A stretch of DNA of 33,721 nucleotides from Pigoraptor chileana (taxonomy: Eukaryota; Opisthokonta; Filasterea): positions 1 through 33,721 of the forward strand of contig CALSCR010002490.1 in the NCBI GenBank assembly GCA_943704495.1, in the 5' to 3' direction. A program made the translations under genes and the position numbers. Below are positions 1 to 10,970 of this stretch, in pieces (the stretch's first letter is position 1; each line of letters begins with the position of its first letter). The notes beneath the pieces were generated by a model. The model was given only the letters and a program-made list of their open reading frames with translations. It was not told the origin of the DNA and searched no databases.

Positions 1-75
<75 letters not shown>
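1..75. repeat. (TG)n microsatellite
   Basis: An uninterrupted TG dinucleotide tract of about 37 units opens the window. The Cys-Val open frame across it is a by-product of the repeat. It continues beyond the left edge, so its full length is unknown. Confidence 0.98.
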
Positions 76-77
<2 letters not shown>

Positions 78-1176
78 TGGTCGCATACACTCGCCATTTC
101 TCCCTTTTACCATTAACAGATAAAATAAGATACAAGACACACCCTCGCGCGAAGATCCATGTCGTCCTTCTGTTCGTCTGTCCGCTTTTGTTCTGTGCCG
201 TTATGAGTTGATGAGGAAGAGTGGATGCACGCTCGTCCAGCAGTGCCTCGGAGGCTGCCCAGCGACAACAGTGCCAGTGGAGGGCGGTTGTAACGGCGAC
301 CCAAGGATAGACAAAGCGACGGAATGGCATGCGCTCTACACACAGGTGCGCTTGTGGTGCAAGATGCGAATAATCTTGTGAAAAAGATGGGGGAAAGCCA
401 GCCAAGTTCAAAAGTTGAGTCTGTCGTCTCTGCGTGCCCAAAATCAATTGGTGCACCAACACTGCGACGGAAGCACAAGACTCACCGGTGGCTAATGGAC
501 AGCGTCGGTGTGTTTGGCGATGATGATGATCTTCGCAGTGCCGTCATGAGGACGTTTGTCCGAAGAGCCGCTCTCGACAACATTTCAGCAGCAATTTTGT
601 TGTTAATTCACGAAGAAAATATGCTCGGTCCGATTCCAATCAACGCAGATGCACACGCACAGCACACACACCACAACCACAACTGAAGTGTGGGTTCGTC
701 TCGGCTGCCAATAACTACAGCTGCAGTGGGGTCTTTGTGTTGCTCCAATCTCCCAATGGTGGAGGTCGTACGCGTGCTCAAGAATTTCAGATATGCCGTG
801 TTGACTCAATCCTATGAATCCAATCAATCAATCAAATCAATCCTTCTTCTTCATGAGATAAAAAAAATCATCACCAATGCGCAACACGACTTTCACTCAT
901 CTGACATGGGATCATGCGAACCACGGGAAATCGAGAGACAGAGAATGGGAGTGTGCTGTAATCTCTCCACACCAGTGAACTGCCAGAGCCGGGGTCAGTC
1001 ACGTGCCGCGACAGCCGGTGCATGTTACCGATTGAACAGTGACGACTCACTCGGCCCTCAGAACGCCTTACCGCGTTCAAAGTGTGTCGGCGTTTACACA
1101 CTACAGTACAACGAGGATGTCAGTTTGCAAAAACACAACATCGTATAAAAGGAAAGGCCGTTGTGCTTTTGTGAGC
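76..1176. other. Intergenic, no recognised gene
   Basis: No recognisable coding sequence. One 120-codon plus-strand frame (324-686) is open but has no family resemblance and ends in a His/Thr-rich run from CA-rich DNA. A short ATCA/ATCAA run sits near 824-842. This DNA should contain the SEN54 promoter. Confidence 0.5.
1144..1150 (+). promoter_or_regulatory. TATA-box-like element upstream of SEN54
   Basis: TATAAAA lies 27 bases before the proposed SEN54 start codon at 1177. A standard TATA-to-start distance would place transcription initiation almost at the ATG, giving a very short leader. It could be a chance match, or the true start could be a little downstream. Confidence 0.3.
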
Positions 1177-4100
1177 ATGGATGCTGCAGTTGATAGTGCT
1201 GGTGTAGCCTCGGTGGATCCTGCAAAACAGGCCGCACCGAAACGACAGCGTGAGACGGAAGTGGATGCGACTGCCACCGACGGCGCAGACAGCCATGCTG
1301 AACCGTACCAACCGAGGAGGAAAAGGTGTGTATGTTGGTAGATTGGTGTTGCGTGTATGTATGCTTGTCTTTTCTGTTCGTGTCTGTTTGTATATACATA
1401 TATATGTGTGTGTGTGTGTGTGTCTGTGTCTGTGTCTGTGTCTGTGTGCGCGTATGTATGTGTGTGTGTGGTGTGTGATGCACAATTTCTTAAAATATTT
1501 CTCCAATCTCCCCTGTCTGATCTATGTGATTTCTCGCCCGCACGCAGATACAAGACAAAGCTGGGATCCGGAGGGCCAAAAGAGAATGTGAACGATGGAT
1601 CTGTGCGGATTTCTGAGGAAGTGACGAGGGCGTTTGAAGCATTTGAGAAGAACTTGCGTGCGCCGCGGTTGATCAACAAGTGAGTGGGATCATTTTGAGA
1701 GGGCAAAGTTGAAAATGAAAAGGGAAAAAAAGAAACTCCTTAACCCACAACACGCGCGGATAAGTGCATTTTCAGCACGACACACACACTTTCGCATGTG
1801 CAATAGGGGGTGATGGCTGATCTGCATGCCATTGTATGCATTGCGAGTGGTCTCTGTGATGCATACGTGCGCTGTGGCTGTGTGTGCATTTAATTCATGC
1901 CTCATGCTTTCCGATGAGTTTGCTGTATTTATGCGATATACTTTGATGCCGCATATCGGACCCACCGCTGTAATGCGTGTCTGATGCACTTTTTCAAACG
2001 AATGCACCGGGGATAATGTGTGTCTGTCGGCTTCATGCAGTCGCGGCCTGTCCGTTGCCGTGTGGGATGCCTCCCGTCGTCTTGCTGTTGTGCAAGTGCA
2101 GCGGGGGAAAAGCCTTGTTGCGGCGGGTCACAGCGTTGACGGAATGAATGTATTGCTTCCGGAGGAGGCCCTCTTCTTGCTTGAAAAGGTCCGTGCGTCC
2201 CTATTCTTCCTTGAAAAGGTTTGATATGTCCACATTATTTCTTCAAATGGTTTGGTGACCCCCCTTCAAAAAAGATGGTTTGTCTGCATTCCCTCCTCCA
2301 TCAGCATTGAATGGTAATTGATGTCCTCTGGAATGCTGATGATTGCTTTTGACCTCTGAAATACTTGTCGCGCTCTCTACTTACACGTTATAGCGCCTCA
2401 CTTGTGCGATCACTTATCTTTATTGTGTGCATCTTAGAACACACTTGCCGTTCTGAGAGAGAGCGATGGTGTCCCAATGAGTGTGCAGGAGGCGTTTGCG
2501 ACTATTTTTCCGACTGAACTTGGGGTCTCTAAGTATGCGGTGAGTGTATGGCGCGAGGTGTGCATATGAGTGAGAGAGACCTTCTGTACTTGGGCGCATT
2601 GCATTTACAAGCCTATCGACTCCAAAGGGGAAAGAAGGAGTGAGAAAGGTGTAGATTCGAGTCCATGGTTTAGGCGCTGTCTGCCAATGGACTCCCCAAG
2701 AGAGAAAGAGAGAGGAGAGAGATGTAGGATTGAAGTCAGTGCCTTAGGCGCTGTTCCCATGGACTCCACAAGAGAAAGAGAGAGGGAGAAGAGAGAGAGA
2801 GAGAGGATGTAAGATTATTATTGTTTGATACTTGATGTCGGATTCATTGTCGCTAAACTAACTTGCTCCCCTTGTGTCTGTACAGGTCTATGCACATCTG
2901 AAGCGATTTGGATACGTAGTATTGCGATTTGATGCAGAGAGGGGTCGAACAGTGCAAACACAAGCCACATTGCCCTCAGATGCGGGGACAGTGGCTCACG
3001 TTGCGGGAAGTGTTGACCCCGCAACAGCAGGTGTGTGTGTGTGTGTGTGTATGTGTGCGGACAATCACTGTCATGATTGCTGTTGTTGTTGACTGTCTTG
3101 TTGGTTGCTGTCAATGTATGTTGTTTGTTGTTCGGCAATGCCGTTGTCGCACGGTCCTTAACATCAATAATTCATTCTGCGTTTGTCCTATGATATTTTT
3201 CTCGTCCCCGGTGCCTGTACTGTGTGTGTGTGTTTGTATATATGTGAATGTATGTGTACTTGAAGGGGCTGAGGTGCACGCTCATGGTATCTCTACATTG
3301 ATTGAGCATCCGTGTGAGCTGGATTCACTTTCGGGAGGCCTTGGAATCAGCTGCGGTGAGCACACGTATCGCACACCGTGTGTGCATACAATGAGTGTAT
3401 TGTCCGGCATATTTAACAGAACTGCGTTGCGCGCTGATGTCCTACTCACGCATATGCATCAAGCATTCACATTCACACGCTCACATACACACACTCACAT
3501 ACATACTCTCACATTCACATACTCACATACGCACACATACAACACTCACACTCACATGTACGCACTCGCATACACACATCAATCGCATTCACACACACTC
3601 ACATTCACACACACGCACGTACACATACTCACATTCACACACGAACTCACAAACTCTTCCATACACACATTCACATTCCACATTCACGCACCTTTCTCAT
3701 CTTTCTTTCTTGTGGGCACCGTGATCCGCAGCCGAAGCACTCAAGCGACTCCGTGTCATCAACGCGCAGTCGCTGTCCACTCTTCAGCTTCAGGGAGCAC
3801 CCACGTATGTCGCATTTCCCTTGCACCGCCTCGATGGCAGATTGTGTGTTGAGATGATTGTGTGTTGATGATTGTGTTTGTGGTGAATGCAGTTGCTTGT
3901 CACATGTCTTGTCGACTTATTATGGCGTCAAATGCATTCACACACGCACACACACAAACACCTGTCTGTCGCCCATTGCACTCAGTGAGCGGGCGGATGC
4001 AATTGACTTTGACATTTACAAGCCAAACGCGGCATTCAAAAAGACGAATCCGGGTCCACCTGCTTACCGCTTGAAAGTTTACAGGTGAATAGCAGTGGCT

Positions 4101-4418
4101 GTGTGTTTCTATTCATCATGTACCACGTGCAAAGCAATGCTGACAGGATGCACTAATAGCTCCCGTGGTCATAGCACTTTGAGAATGATCTCTATCACAC
4201 ACACACACACATATACACACACACATGTATTCGCTGACTCTCTTTCATGCCTCCAACACAGCCGTGCGGATGCATTCCCGTCACTTCAATGCCTGCATCT
4301 CCTCACCCAACAATGCAATGGAGCCCCACTGAAACTTGCGGTCGTGGATGGCCTGACAGTGTCGTTCTATAGCCTCGATGCATTGCCCATTATTGTGCTT
4401 GCAGCTCATCCTCCGTGA
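1177..4418 (+). CDS. SEN54: tRNA-splicing endonuclease subunit SEN54 (TSEN54) homolog
   Basis: Predicted non-catalytic subunit of the SEN complex that cuts introns out of precursor tRNAs. Proposed exons: 1177-1325, 1548-1679, 2041-2188, 2438-2539, 2886-3030, 3266-3355, 3732-3843, 3986-4084 and 4262-4418. All junctions are GT..AG, phases agree, and the product is 377 residues, shorter than yeast or human SEN54. Family blocks: LPEEALFLLEK (about 133-143), SVQEAF (158-163), VYAHLKRFGYVVLRF (178-192; human has a near-identical block), FDIYKPNAAFKKTNPG (from 301) and the C-terminal AVVDGLTVSFYSLDALP, matching the family's 'LVDHGDISFYSF' end. The middle insert of the family is short here. Least certain are exon 6 and the exon 7 donor (3844, or 3862 in the same phase). 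Intron 4 holds two copies of a dispersed repeat, intron 5 opens with (TG)n, and intron 6 is CA-rich. An in-frame ATG at 1111 is an alternative start. Confidence 0.85.
1400..1450 (+). repeat. TG-rich tract in SEN54 intron 1
   Basis: Alternating TATATG, TGTG and TCTGTG units fill most of the first intron of the SEN54 gene, on its coding strand. Confidence 0.85.
2648..2720 (+). repeat. Dispersed intronic repeat, copy A
   Basis: This is the more diverged first member of a tandem pair in SEN54 intron 4. It shares TTAGGCGCTGT, then ATGGACTCCCCAAG and an (AGAGAAAG) purine tail with copies at 2721, 24424 and 30833. Its left part (GTAGATTCGAGTCC) differs from the other copies. Confidence 0.75.
2721..2812 (+). 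repeat. Dispersed intronic repeat, copy B
   Basis: The core of about 52 bp (2721-2773) begins GATGTAGGATT, contains TTAGGCGCTGT and CCCATGGACTCCACAAG, and is followed by about 38 bases of GA-rich purine tail. It matches the reverse complement of the NOP14-intron copy at roughly 85% by eye. Confidence 0.8.
3031..3050 (+). repeat. (GT)n starting at the SEN54 intron 5 donor
   Basis: The dinucleotide run begins with the splice-donor GT itself, directly after exon 5, and continues as TATGTGTG to about 3056. Confidence 0.8.
3463..3690 (+). repeat. CA-rich degenerate repeat in SEN54 intron 6
   Basis: About 230 bases of irregular CACATTCACA, CACTCACA and CACATACA units end about 40 bases before the exon 7 acceptor. 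The His/Thr/Ser open frame across it is a repeat artefact. Confidence 0.85.
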
Positions 4419-5328
4419 GGTATGAGCTGGCATTAAATGAGTATCCCTGCGACAGAATCGCCGATTATGTGGCCTGAACGTTTGTTACTGGGTGTGTGGC
4501 GTGACACTTACAACTTAACCCAACCCTATCCCTACCCTACCCTTAGTACTGATCACGTGATATGTGCTTCTAAGAATAGCTCCGGCGCACGCCGACTCAA
4601 AGCGTGAAAATGAGAAGAAACAACGCCCCAATTAATCACTTATAATCCCGGCTTTTATTATGTGTTCACTATGAAATTCTGTTTTCCACTCATGGGAGAA
4701 TGTTTTTATCTTGCCATTACTGTCGTGCCTTCTGAAATGCGCAAATATCGGCCCTCCCTCGTCTGCTCGTCCAGAGTACCAGTGGTAGTATGGGAGTGAG
4801 TGGAGAGAGTGTGTATGTGTGTGGAGATTGAGGCCACTAATGGCAACCGCACCCACCCCCTTCTCTCACATTCTCCACAGCAATGGCATTCGGGGTTTCG
4901 ACAGATGGGAATGTGATTTGGGCTGTTTGCGTTTCACTGGTGATGGCTGGGCAGTGGCTTAGGAGTCCATCACATTTCTGAACACAAGCGACTGCTCCGC
5001 ATACCATGCCTCCCCTTTGACCCAAACACTAAAACATACTGAACAAAACTGAATTGGTGCCCTTAATGTGCCACAAAATGGATCAACAATGAGAAGGCAC
5101 GTGAGCAGTGTTTCAGACTGACCAACTGTCCCCTCTTTGATCACGTGTGATTGTGTGCATGATTGTGTGCGTGTGCTTAATTAAGTGTTCGGGCGATAGT
5201 GCGGAATCCAGTCGAATAAGCGCACATCATATTCGTCATAATCTCGCCAGAGCATCCATCCGCCCTCTGCAGTCGACCTCCGCCACTTGAATGCACGATC
5301 TGCTTTGCGTCCCATTGCGACCGCCACG
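4419..5328. other. Intergenic between SEN54 and the exchanger
   Basis: No recognisable gene. It holds an ATTAAA-type possible poly(A) signal near 4432, a degenerate CCCTA array at 4514-4546, and TCACGTGA at 4553. A second CACGTG site lies at 5142, less than 200 bases before the exchanger start. Several minus-strand frames of 60-75 codons are open but resemble nothing known. Confidence 0.5.
4514..4546. repeat. Degenerate telomere-like CCCTA array
   Basis: Five or six consecutive imperfect units (TTAACCC, AACCC, TATCCC, TACCC, TACCC, TTA) resemble the C-rich strand of TTAGGG-type telomere repeats. It is short and imperfect, so a relic or chance pyrimidine-rich run is possible. Confidence 0.35.
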
Positions 5329-7044
5329 ATGGAAGCTCTGTTGAACACGACCTGGAGCGCGTCGGCCTCACTCACCCAACTCGTTCCGTCGCCGTCATCC
5401 AATGCGCCCCTTCCCTTTGTCCCCGTTGCATCTCCCCCTTTCATGCCACCTCCACACCGCAACCACACCGACTACGGTGGGCTCTCGTCTCAACATGAGG
5501 TCGACAGCGCGAGTTTGCTTGTCTTGATCGGACTCCTCACTGTTACGATTCTAACGACCTGGCTGTTCAAGCGTCGGCGAGTGAGGTTCATTCACGAGTC
5601 AGGCCTCTCGATGATCTACGGCATCATAATCGGTATAGTCCTGCGATACTGCGCTGCGGAGCCCTCGGGACTGCAACGCCTTGTCACATTCCGCCCGGAG
5701 ATTTTCTTCTATCTTCTTCTGCCGCCCATTGTGTTCAACGCCGGATACGACCTGGACTCCGCCTCGTTCTTTGGGAGATTTGGTCCCATCTGCCTGTTTG
5801 CGTTTGTTGGAACCACCATTTCAGCGCTCGTCACGGGTGGCATTACTTATGCGATTGTGCTCAGTGGCCTCGAGAATCTTCCTCTCTCTCTGAATGATTG
5901 TCTGTTGCTCGGGTCTCTCCTCTCGGCCACAGACACCGTCACGGTGCTCTCTGTATTCAGCACCGGCGGCGTCGATGCACAACTATACGCACTTGTTTTC
6001 GGCGAGAGCGCGCTTAACGATGCCGTTGCAATTGCGCTTTACAACACTGTTCGTGGATTTGACGGTTACGGAAACGCCGTCGGAATATTTGTGGCCACAT
6101 TTCTCGGATCCGTCCTTATCGGAATAGCTGGTGCGCTCATTGCAGCCCTCGTGACCAAACACGCTAACCTGGAATCAGAGCCCATTCTGCAATCGGCGCT
6201 GTTTGTCGTCGCAAGCTACTCGACGTTCTTGATGGGAGAACTCGCGGGATTATCCGGGATTGTTGCCATTCTCTTTTGCGGCATCACACAGGCCCACTAC
6301 ACAAAGCGCAACCTATCCGTTGCCTCCAAAACACTCGTGGGAGGGATGTTTGAGCTGATTAGCTTCATGGCGGACAGCTTCATCTTCTGCTATCTGGGCC
6401 TAACCATCTTCACATACGAGCACCACGAGTGGCGCCCGGCGTTTATGACACTCTCTCTCGTCACGGTGCTCTTTGCACGCGCTGCAAACATCTTCCCACT
6501 CGCGTTTCTCCTCAATTTGTGCACTGGCAGGGCGCCAAAGCCAGTTCCATTCCGGTGAGCCCGCCTGGCGCGACTATGAGCATGCTGCAGTATGTCTCTG
6601 TGTGTTGCTGCTGTCTTTGTTGTTGTGCTTTGTTGCTGTTTTTGTTGTTTTTTTTTCAATGTTTTTTTTTTCCCTGTGTGTTGCATTGGTTTCCATCGCT
6701 CAATTATTGCTCCAACAAAGCACGCTTGACAATTACTAATATACCTCTCCACGATCCGTGCATGCATCCCTCTTCCCACTCCTCATGCTCAACTGCGCGC
6801 AGCCACATGATTGTAATGTGGGCGGCTGGTCTCCGTGGCGCCATTTCCTTTGCCCTCGCCATGGAAGACCACGCCACCGAATCGCGGCGCATCATCCTAT
6901 CCACAACTCTGTTTATCGTCGCCGTCACGGTCATCGTGCTTGGCGGAGTCTCGCTCCCTCTCGTAAACTGCCTTGGCGTTATCCGTCGCCGTGCCGAATC
7001 AATCGAACTCTCGAGCGTCGAAAATATGGTTAATGAAACGGACT

Positions 7045-7076
<32 letters not shown>

Positions 7077-8102
7077 ACTTCACCCGTCCCCCCGTCTCCC
7101 CCGCCCTCACGTGACGCTGTCCAGGGGGGCATCGGTGCGTGGGCTTCTCGCCTCCGCAATTCCATCGCCGGTGAAAGCGCAACATCGTATGCTCGTCTCA
7201 ACGACAGTCCCTCAAAGGCAGTGAGCAATCCGTCCGGCAGTGCCTTCCGAACCACGTGCGGGGATGAGTACCTTGTGTCGTCGCGGCGGGACGGATGCAT
7301 CGGACGGCTATTTAGGCGCCTTGACGACCGCTACTTGGTCCCTTTCTTCTGTCGCACTGCGACAGGCATTTCAATGGCATGCTGTGACAGCGGAGCAATG
7401 GTGTCATCGTCCGTCGATGTGGCGAGCGGACTGCCCTCCGCTTACACGACCGTCGGTGGTAAAGGGGTCGATCAAGGCAAAGGTAGTGTGCAAGACGGAT
7501 CACTCTCCTCGCGTCTTCCCGTGCCTGCGTCCATCTACGCACGCCGTCGCAGCTCTGTTGCGGCACCCGCGCCCGTGCTTGATTGTTCTTGCACACGTCG
7601 ATCATCCTCGGATGTACTCGCACGGCCAAACGGGTTGTCTGCCTCGTCGCTTGTTGGAGTGGCGCAACGCAACGGGGGAGCGCCGTGCGACAGGTGCATG
7701 CATCGGAGGAACTTCTCCATCCAGGATACCCTCCACGAGGCCCACGGAGAGCACGAGATGGACTGGGAGGCCGGCGGTGAGCCCACATTTCCAGGCGAAC
7801 CCGCTGCGTTCCGCCGCTTCTCGGGCGCCGACTGTGGCCCGATTGTGTGGTCCTTTGGAAGCAGCCGCAATTCAGTGACGAATCCAGCCGACGACTGTGT
7901 CTCTGCAATGCCGCCGCTGTTGTGGGTCGGTCCGCCATCGGCCGGTCTCCAGGGTCCGGTCAGTGAAGACATGCATCCGGGTGCGGGTGCTGCAGTTGTC
8001 AGTGGGTTAAATGGCGCCCATCCTGCTGCAATGGCACGGCATGGAACCGCTTCGGACAGCGGCAACGTCGGTTTTGAGCTGTCGCAGATACCGGACATGT
8101 GA
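5329..8102 (+). CDS. Endomembrane-type Na+(K+)/H+ exchanger (NHE6/7/9-like)
   Basis: Electroneutral cation/proton antiporter, probably regulating endosome or Golgi pH. Exons 5329-6554 and 6803-8102 join in phase 2 to give 841 residues. The start is the first in-frame ATG, in a favourable CCACGATGG context. About 60 Pro/Ser-rich residues precede TM1 (from about 64). Transport-core blocks are FFYLLLPPIVFNAGYDL, SATDTVTVL (D202), the acidic FGESALNDAVAIALY (E226, N230, D231) and, right after the intron, GLRGAISFALA followed by ATESRRIILSTTLF. The last blocks and the DAQLYAL linker are closest to the organellar NHE6/7/9 group. The usual proline of ATDPV is T203. The cytoplasmic tail of about 350 residues is low-complexity, with a nine-alanine GCA run and many Ser/Arg. 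Plasma-membrane targeting cannot be excluded. Confidence 0.95.
7047..7073 (+). repeat. (GCA)n microsatellite coding poly-Ala
   Basis: An in-frame run of GCA codons encodes nine alanines at the start of the exchanger's cytoplasmic tail. Perfect repetition of one codon suggests replication slippage and probable length polymorphism. Confidence 0.9.
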
Positions 8103-9312
8103 GGGGTGCTGTAAACTGAGCCGGCTGTAGTAATATCGCACCTGATCAGTCGGTGGCGGTTTCGTCAGTGTCACTCAAGACATGCTTCCATTCGACGCCA
8201 ATCGGTTGTCGCTGTTTGATACAGTGAATGGTTGAGTGAGTGTTTGAATGAAGTGTGCATTAATTAAGGGCTTAATATGCATATCAGCTGAGAAAATAAT
8301 CCCTATCAAATTGCCTAATGTGTAAATATGTGTTTGTCCGATCGAATGTTGGACAGGCGCGCAGTGTGCATACTCCTGACCATTAGTCGCGTAAACGGTT
8401 ACTGCAGTTATGAAGTTAATTAACATTCAGTTTGTATAAAGTCGGCCCTTCAGCCAGCTAATATGAATTGCATACTTCGGATCGACAGACTGATACGGAG
8501 TCAGTTTGAAAGGGATTTTGCTCGACATGGTAATGTTGTCGAACCCCCGCCGACTAGTTTGGCCGACAGACAACACCGACGCATCGGCCCCTGCAAGCTC
8601 TGTCACAACAATATAATAATTTATGCGCGATTGTAATGTCGTGTCATGCATGACGGCTGGTCACGACATATACAGTCAGTCACCGTCGACAGCTAAGTCA
8701 GCAAGCACCAACACTGGCAGTGAAAGTTCTATCCCCTGCCGTATATTATCATCAGATGGAGACTTTCGAAATGGTGTATTAAACTACTGATTGTTGATTC
8801 ACTGATAGCCGATTATAATAACCGCACACCCGTTATGACTTTGACTCAACCGGTGCTGAACGCTCAATACCGTCAGTTATGCTCTGCAGTGAGACTTCGG
8901 TTAACAAGGCAAAACATTGGACCGCCATACGAATGGAAAAATACATCAATTACTCTAATTATGGCATTAATTGCAGTTTGAATCAATCCGGACGTAACAT
9001 GATATGTACAGTGACAGTCGACAGCATCGGACTACCCGAACAGGGAATCGATGTCTGCTAGGGATTAATTATTTAATATTGGAGACCACAAACGCAATAA
9101 ACCAAAAACGACAGACGAAAATTCAATAATAATAGACAGTTCAGGTCTAGAAAGAGCGCCGGTATTACTGATAAGGTTCCTATTAATAGTGCCTAATGAA
9201 GAACGGACGGACACGGGAGAGACTCTAATCAATTCTGCGCATCGCCAAGAGAAACAGTAACTGGCCGGCGTCACAACGCAAACTGAATGCAAACTGAATG
9301 CACCAAAGTGCA
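8103..9312. other. AT-richer intergenic block, no recognised gene
   Basis: About 1.2 kb with a texture unlike the flanks: several TTAATTA/ATTAATT motifs, no TG/CA microsatellite and few long open frames. Frames of 74 codons (8427-8651, minus) and 60 codons (8879-9061, plus) have varied amino acid composition but no recognised family. An 11-base direct repeat (CAAACTGAATG) occurs twice near 9279-9300. Confidence 0.45.
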
Positions 9313-10938
9313 TCAAAATGCATCGGTGGTATCGCTTGTTGTGAGTTCGAACTCATCGTCGCCCACACGCCCGCTGGTTCGTCCCGCCGGTGCCCGCCGT
9401 GTGGGAGAGGACGCGTCGCGGTCGCCATGCCTGCCGATGTTGCCGTGCTTGGAAGCACCAAGCTTGCTGCTGCTGTGCGCAGCCGTAGTGCTGTGGTGGG
9501 ACGCTTCCTGCATGTTGAAAAGGGTTGTTTAATAACACGCATTATATCTGCACGGCTATCCTACTAATACCGACATGGCGTGCGCGAACAAGTTGCTCGC
9601 ATGCACACACGCACACAAATACACACACATACATCACCAACCTGCCGCATGCTCGTCCCAAACGCGCGGCTTTCATCAACCCGCAGCGAGGCCGACAGCG
9701 GAGTCCCCGCGTGACCTCCATGTGCCATGTGACCAACAGCGCCCCTGCGAATCCCCCGCATGGAGTCAATCATTTCTTCCAATTCGCGCAGGTCAGACTT
9801 TGCCCGTCCAAGAGACCTCTCGCCGTCATAAGCACGCCGAGAGGCATACGAAGAGTGAAGTGCAGACTCATACGCGCTGCCATAGCGACCGGCAGTCCCC
9901 CGTTGTTCCCTCTGCTGCTCAGCAAGTTCGGCCGCGGCCTCTCGGTGGAGCCGTGTCTTCACGTCGGATATTTGCGCGGCGAGTGCATCCACACTTCGTT
10001 GCTTGTGTAGGAGGTAGTCGGCGTAGTCGTCGTTGGTTCGAATGGACTGAGTGCGCGTAAGATCCACCTGCCTTGCGAGAGCTCGCAAGCGGTCGTACCA
10101 CCAGTCGTTCCGGGGTGGTAGCTCACGTGCACGATGCGCTGCGTATGGGCTGTGTGTGCCGCATGCGTGTGTAAAGAGGATTTTGGGAGTTTTTGTATTG
10201 ACGTCAGTGCGGGTGGTGGGTGAGATGTGTGAAAACAGCGCAAGCGCTCAGAGTGTGTTGAGTGGCAATTCCCAAGAGTGTGTAAATATGTTCAGCAATG
10301 CCCACGGCCGCCACTTAAAGGATTCTATTCTTATACCAAACATACACTCCTTTCACAAGCACAACAAAAAGTTGCTGCACGCTAAACCTCCGCCAGCCCT
10401 CTCCACCCAAATGGCAAATATATTCCATCCCATCATCATCAATCCAACGACATGCCAAGAAATAAACGCAAATACCAACAAAAAGCCCACCTCGACGGTT
10501 GCACGGGCGTCGCACACGTGACACACTCGGCGTCCTGCTTTCTCCTCATTGCTTCCATCTCAGCGTTGAGTGTGCGCACATCAGCTTCCCGCCTGTCAAT
10601 CTGCGTCTTGTAGAATGAGACGAGATCTCGCATTCGTGCTTGGGCCGGCGTCTCGACATTTACAACAGGAACCACGCCCGTCGCAGTGTGGAGCATGCTG
10701 GCATTCAGGAGTGACGGAGTAACAGGGACGGTAAGCGTCGGAGTGTGCGGGATGTAGACGTGTGCAGCCGATGCAGGATAAACCACCGGATAGGATGCGG
10801 GGGCGGTGAATGCGGTCATTGTGGGGACGGTATGATACGCAATCGGCGTCATCGGAGGGATGGATGCCTGATGGAACTGCTGGTGCTGCTGATCAATGCT
10901 AGATTGATTTTGCGACTGCATGATATTGTGAAATTGTC

Positions 10939-10970
<32 letters not shown>

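Noticed and set aside
2-211. Open frame starting with about 24 alternating Cys-Val residues
   Set aside because: It is the direct translation of the (TG)n microsatellite. The same applies to Cys/Val and His/Thr frames at 14216-14452, 17561-17870, 25743-25951, 28970-29208 and 30182-30455.
324-686. 120-codon plus-strand open frame
   Set aside because: It has no family resemblance or visible splice partner, ends in a CA-derived His/Thr run, and an open frame this long is common in GC-balanced DNA.
2652-2666. tRNA B-box-like GATTCGAGTCC in repeat copy A, suggesting a tRNA-derived SINE
   Set aside because: The other three copies do not keep the match, no A box is visible at the right distance, and the key G of the B box is A.
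2570-2812. 80-codon frame inside SEN54 intron 4
   Set aside because: It lies wholly within an intron supported by phase-consistent flanking exons and is made of the dispersed repeat and its purine tails.
3463-3690. CRISPR-like array of short repeats
   Set aside because: The units are irregular CA-rich microsatellite within an intron, without constant-length repeats or unique spacers.
4837-5144. Two overlapping minus-strand frames upstream of the exchanger
   Set aside because: They are short, unrelated to any family I recognise, and no splice model links them.
5287-5328. Upstream extension of the exchanger to 5287
   Set aside because: The codon at 5287 is TTG, not ATG. The first in-frame ATG is 5329, in a good initiation context.
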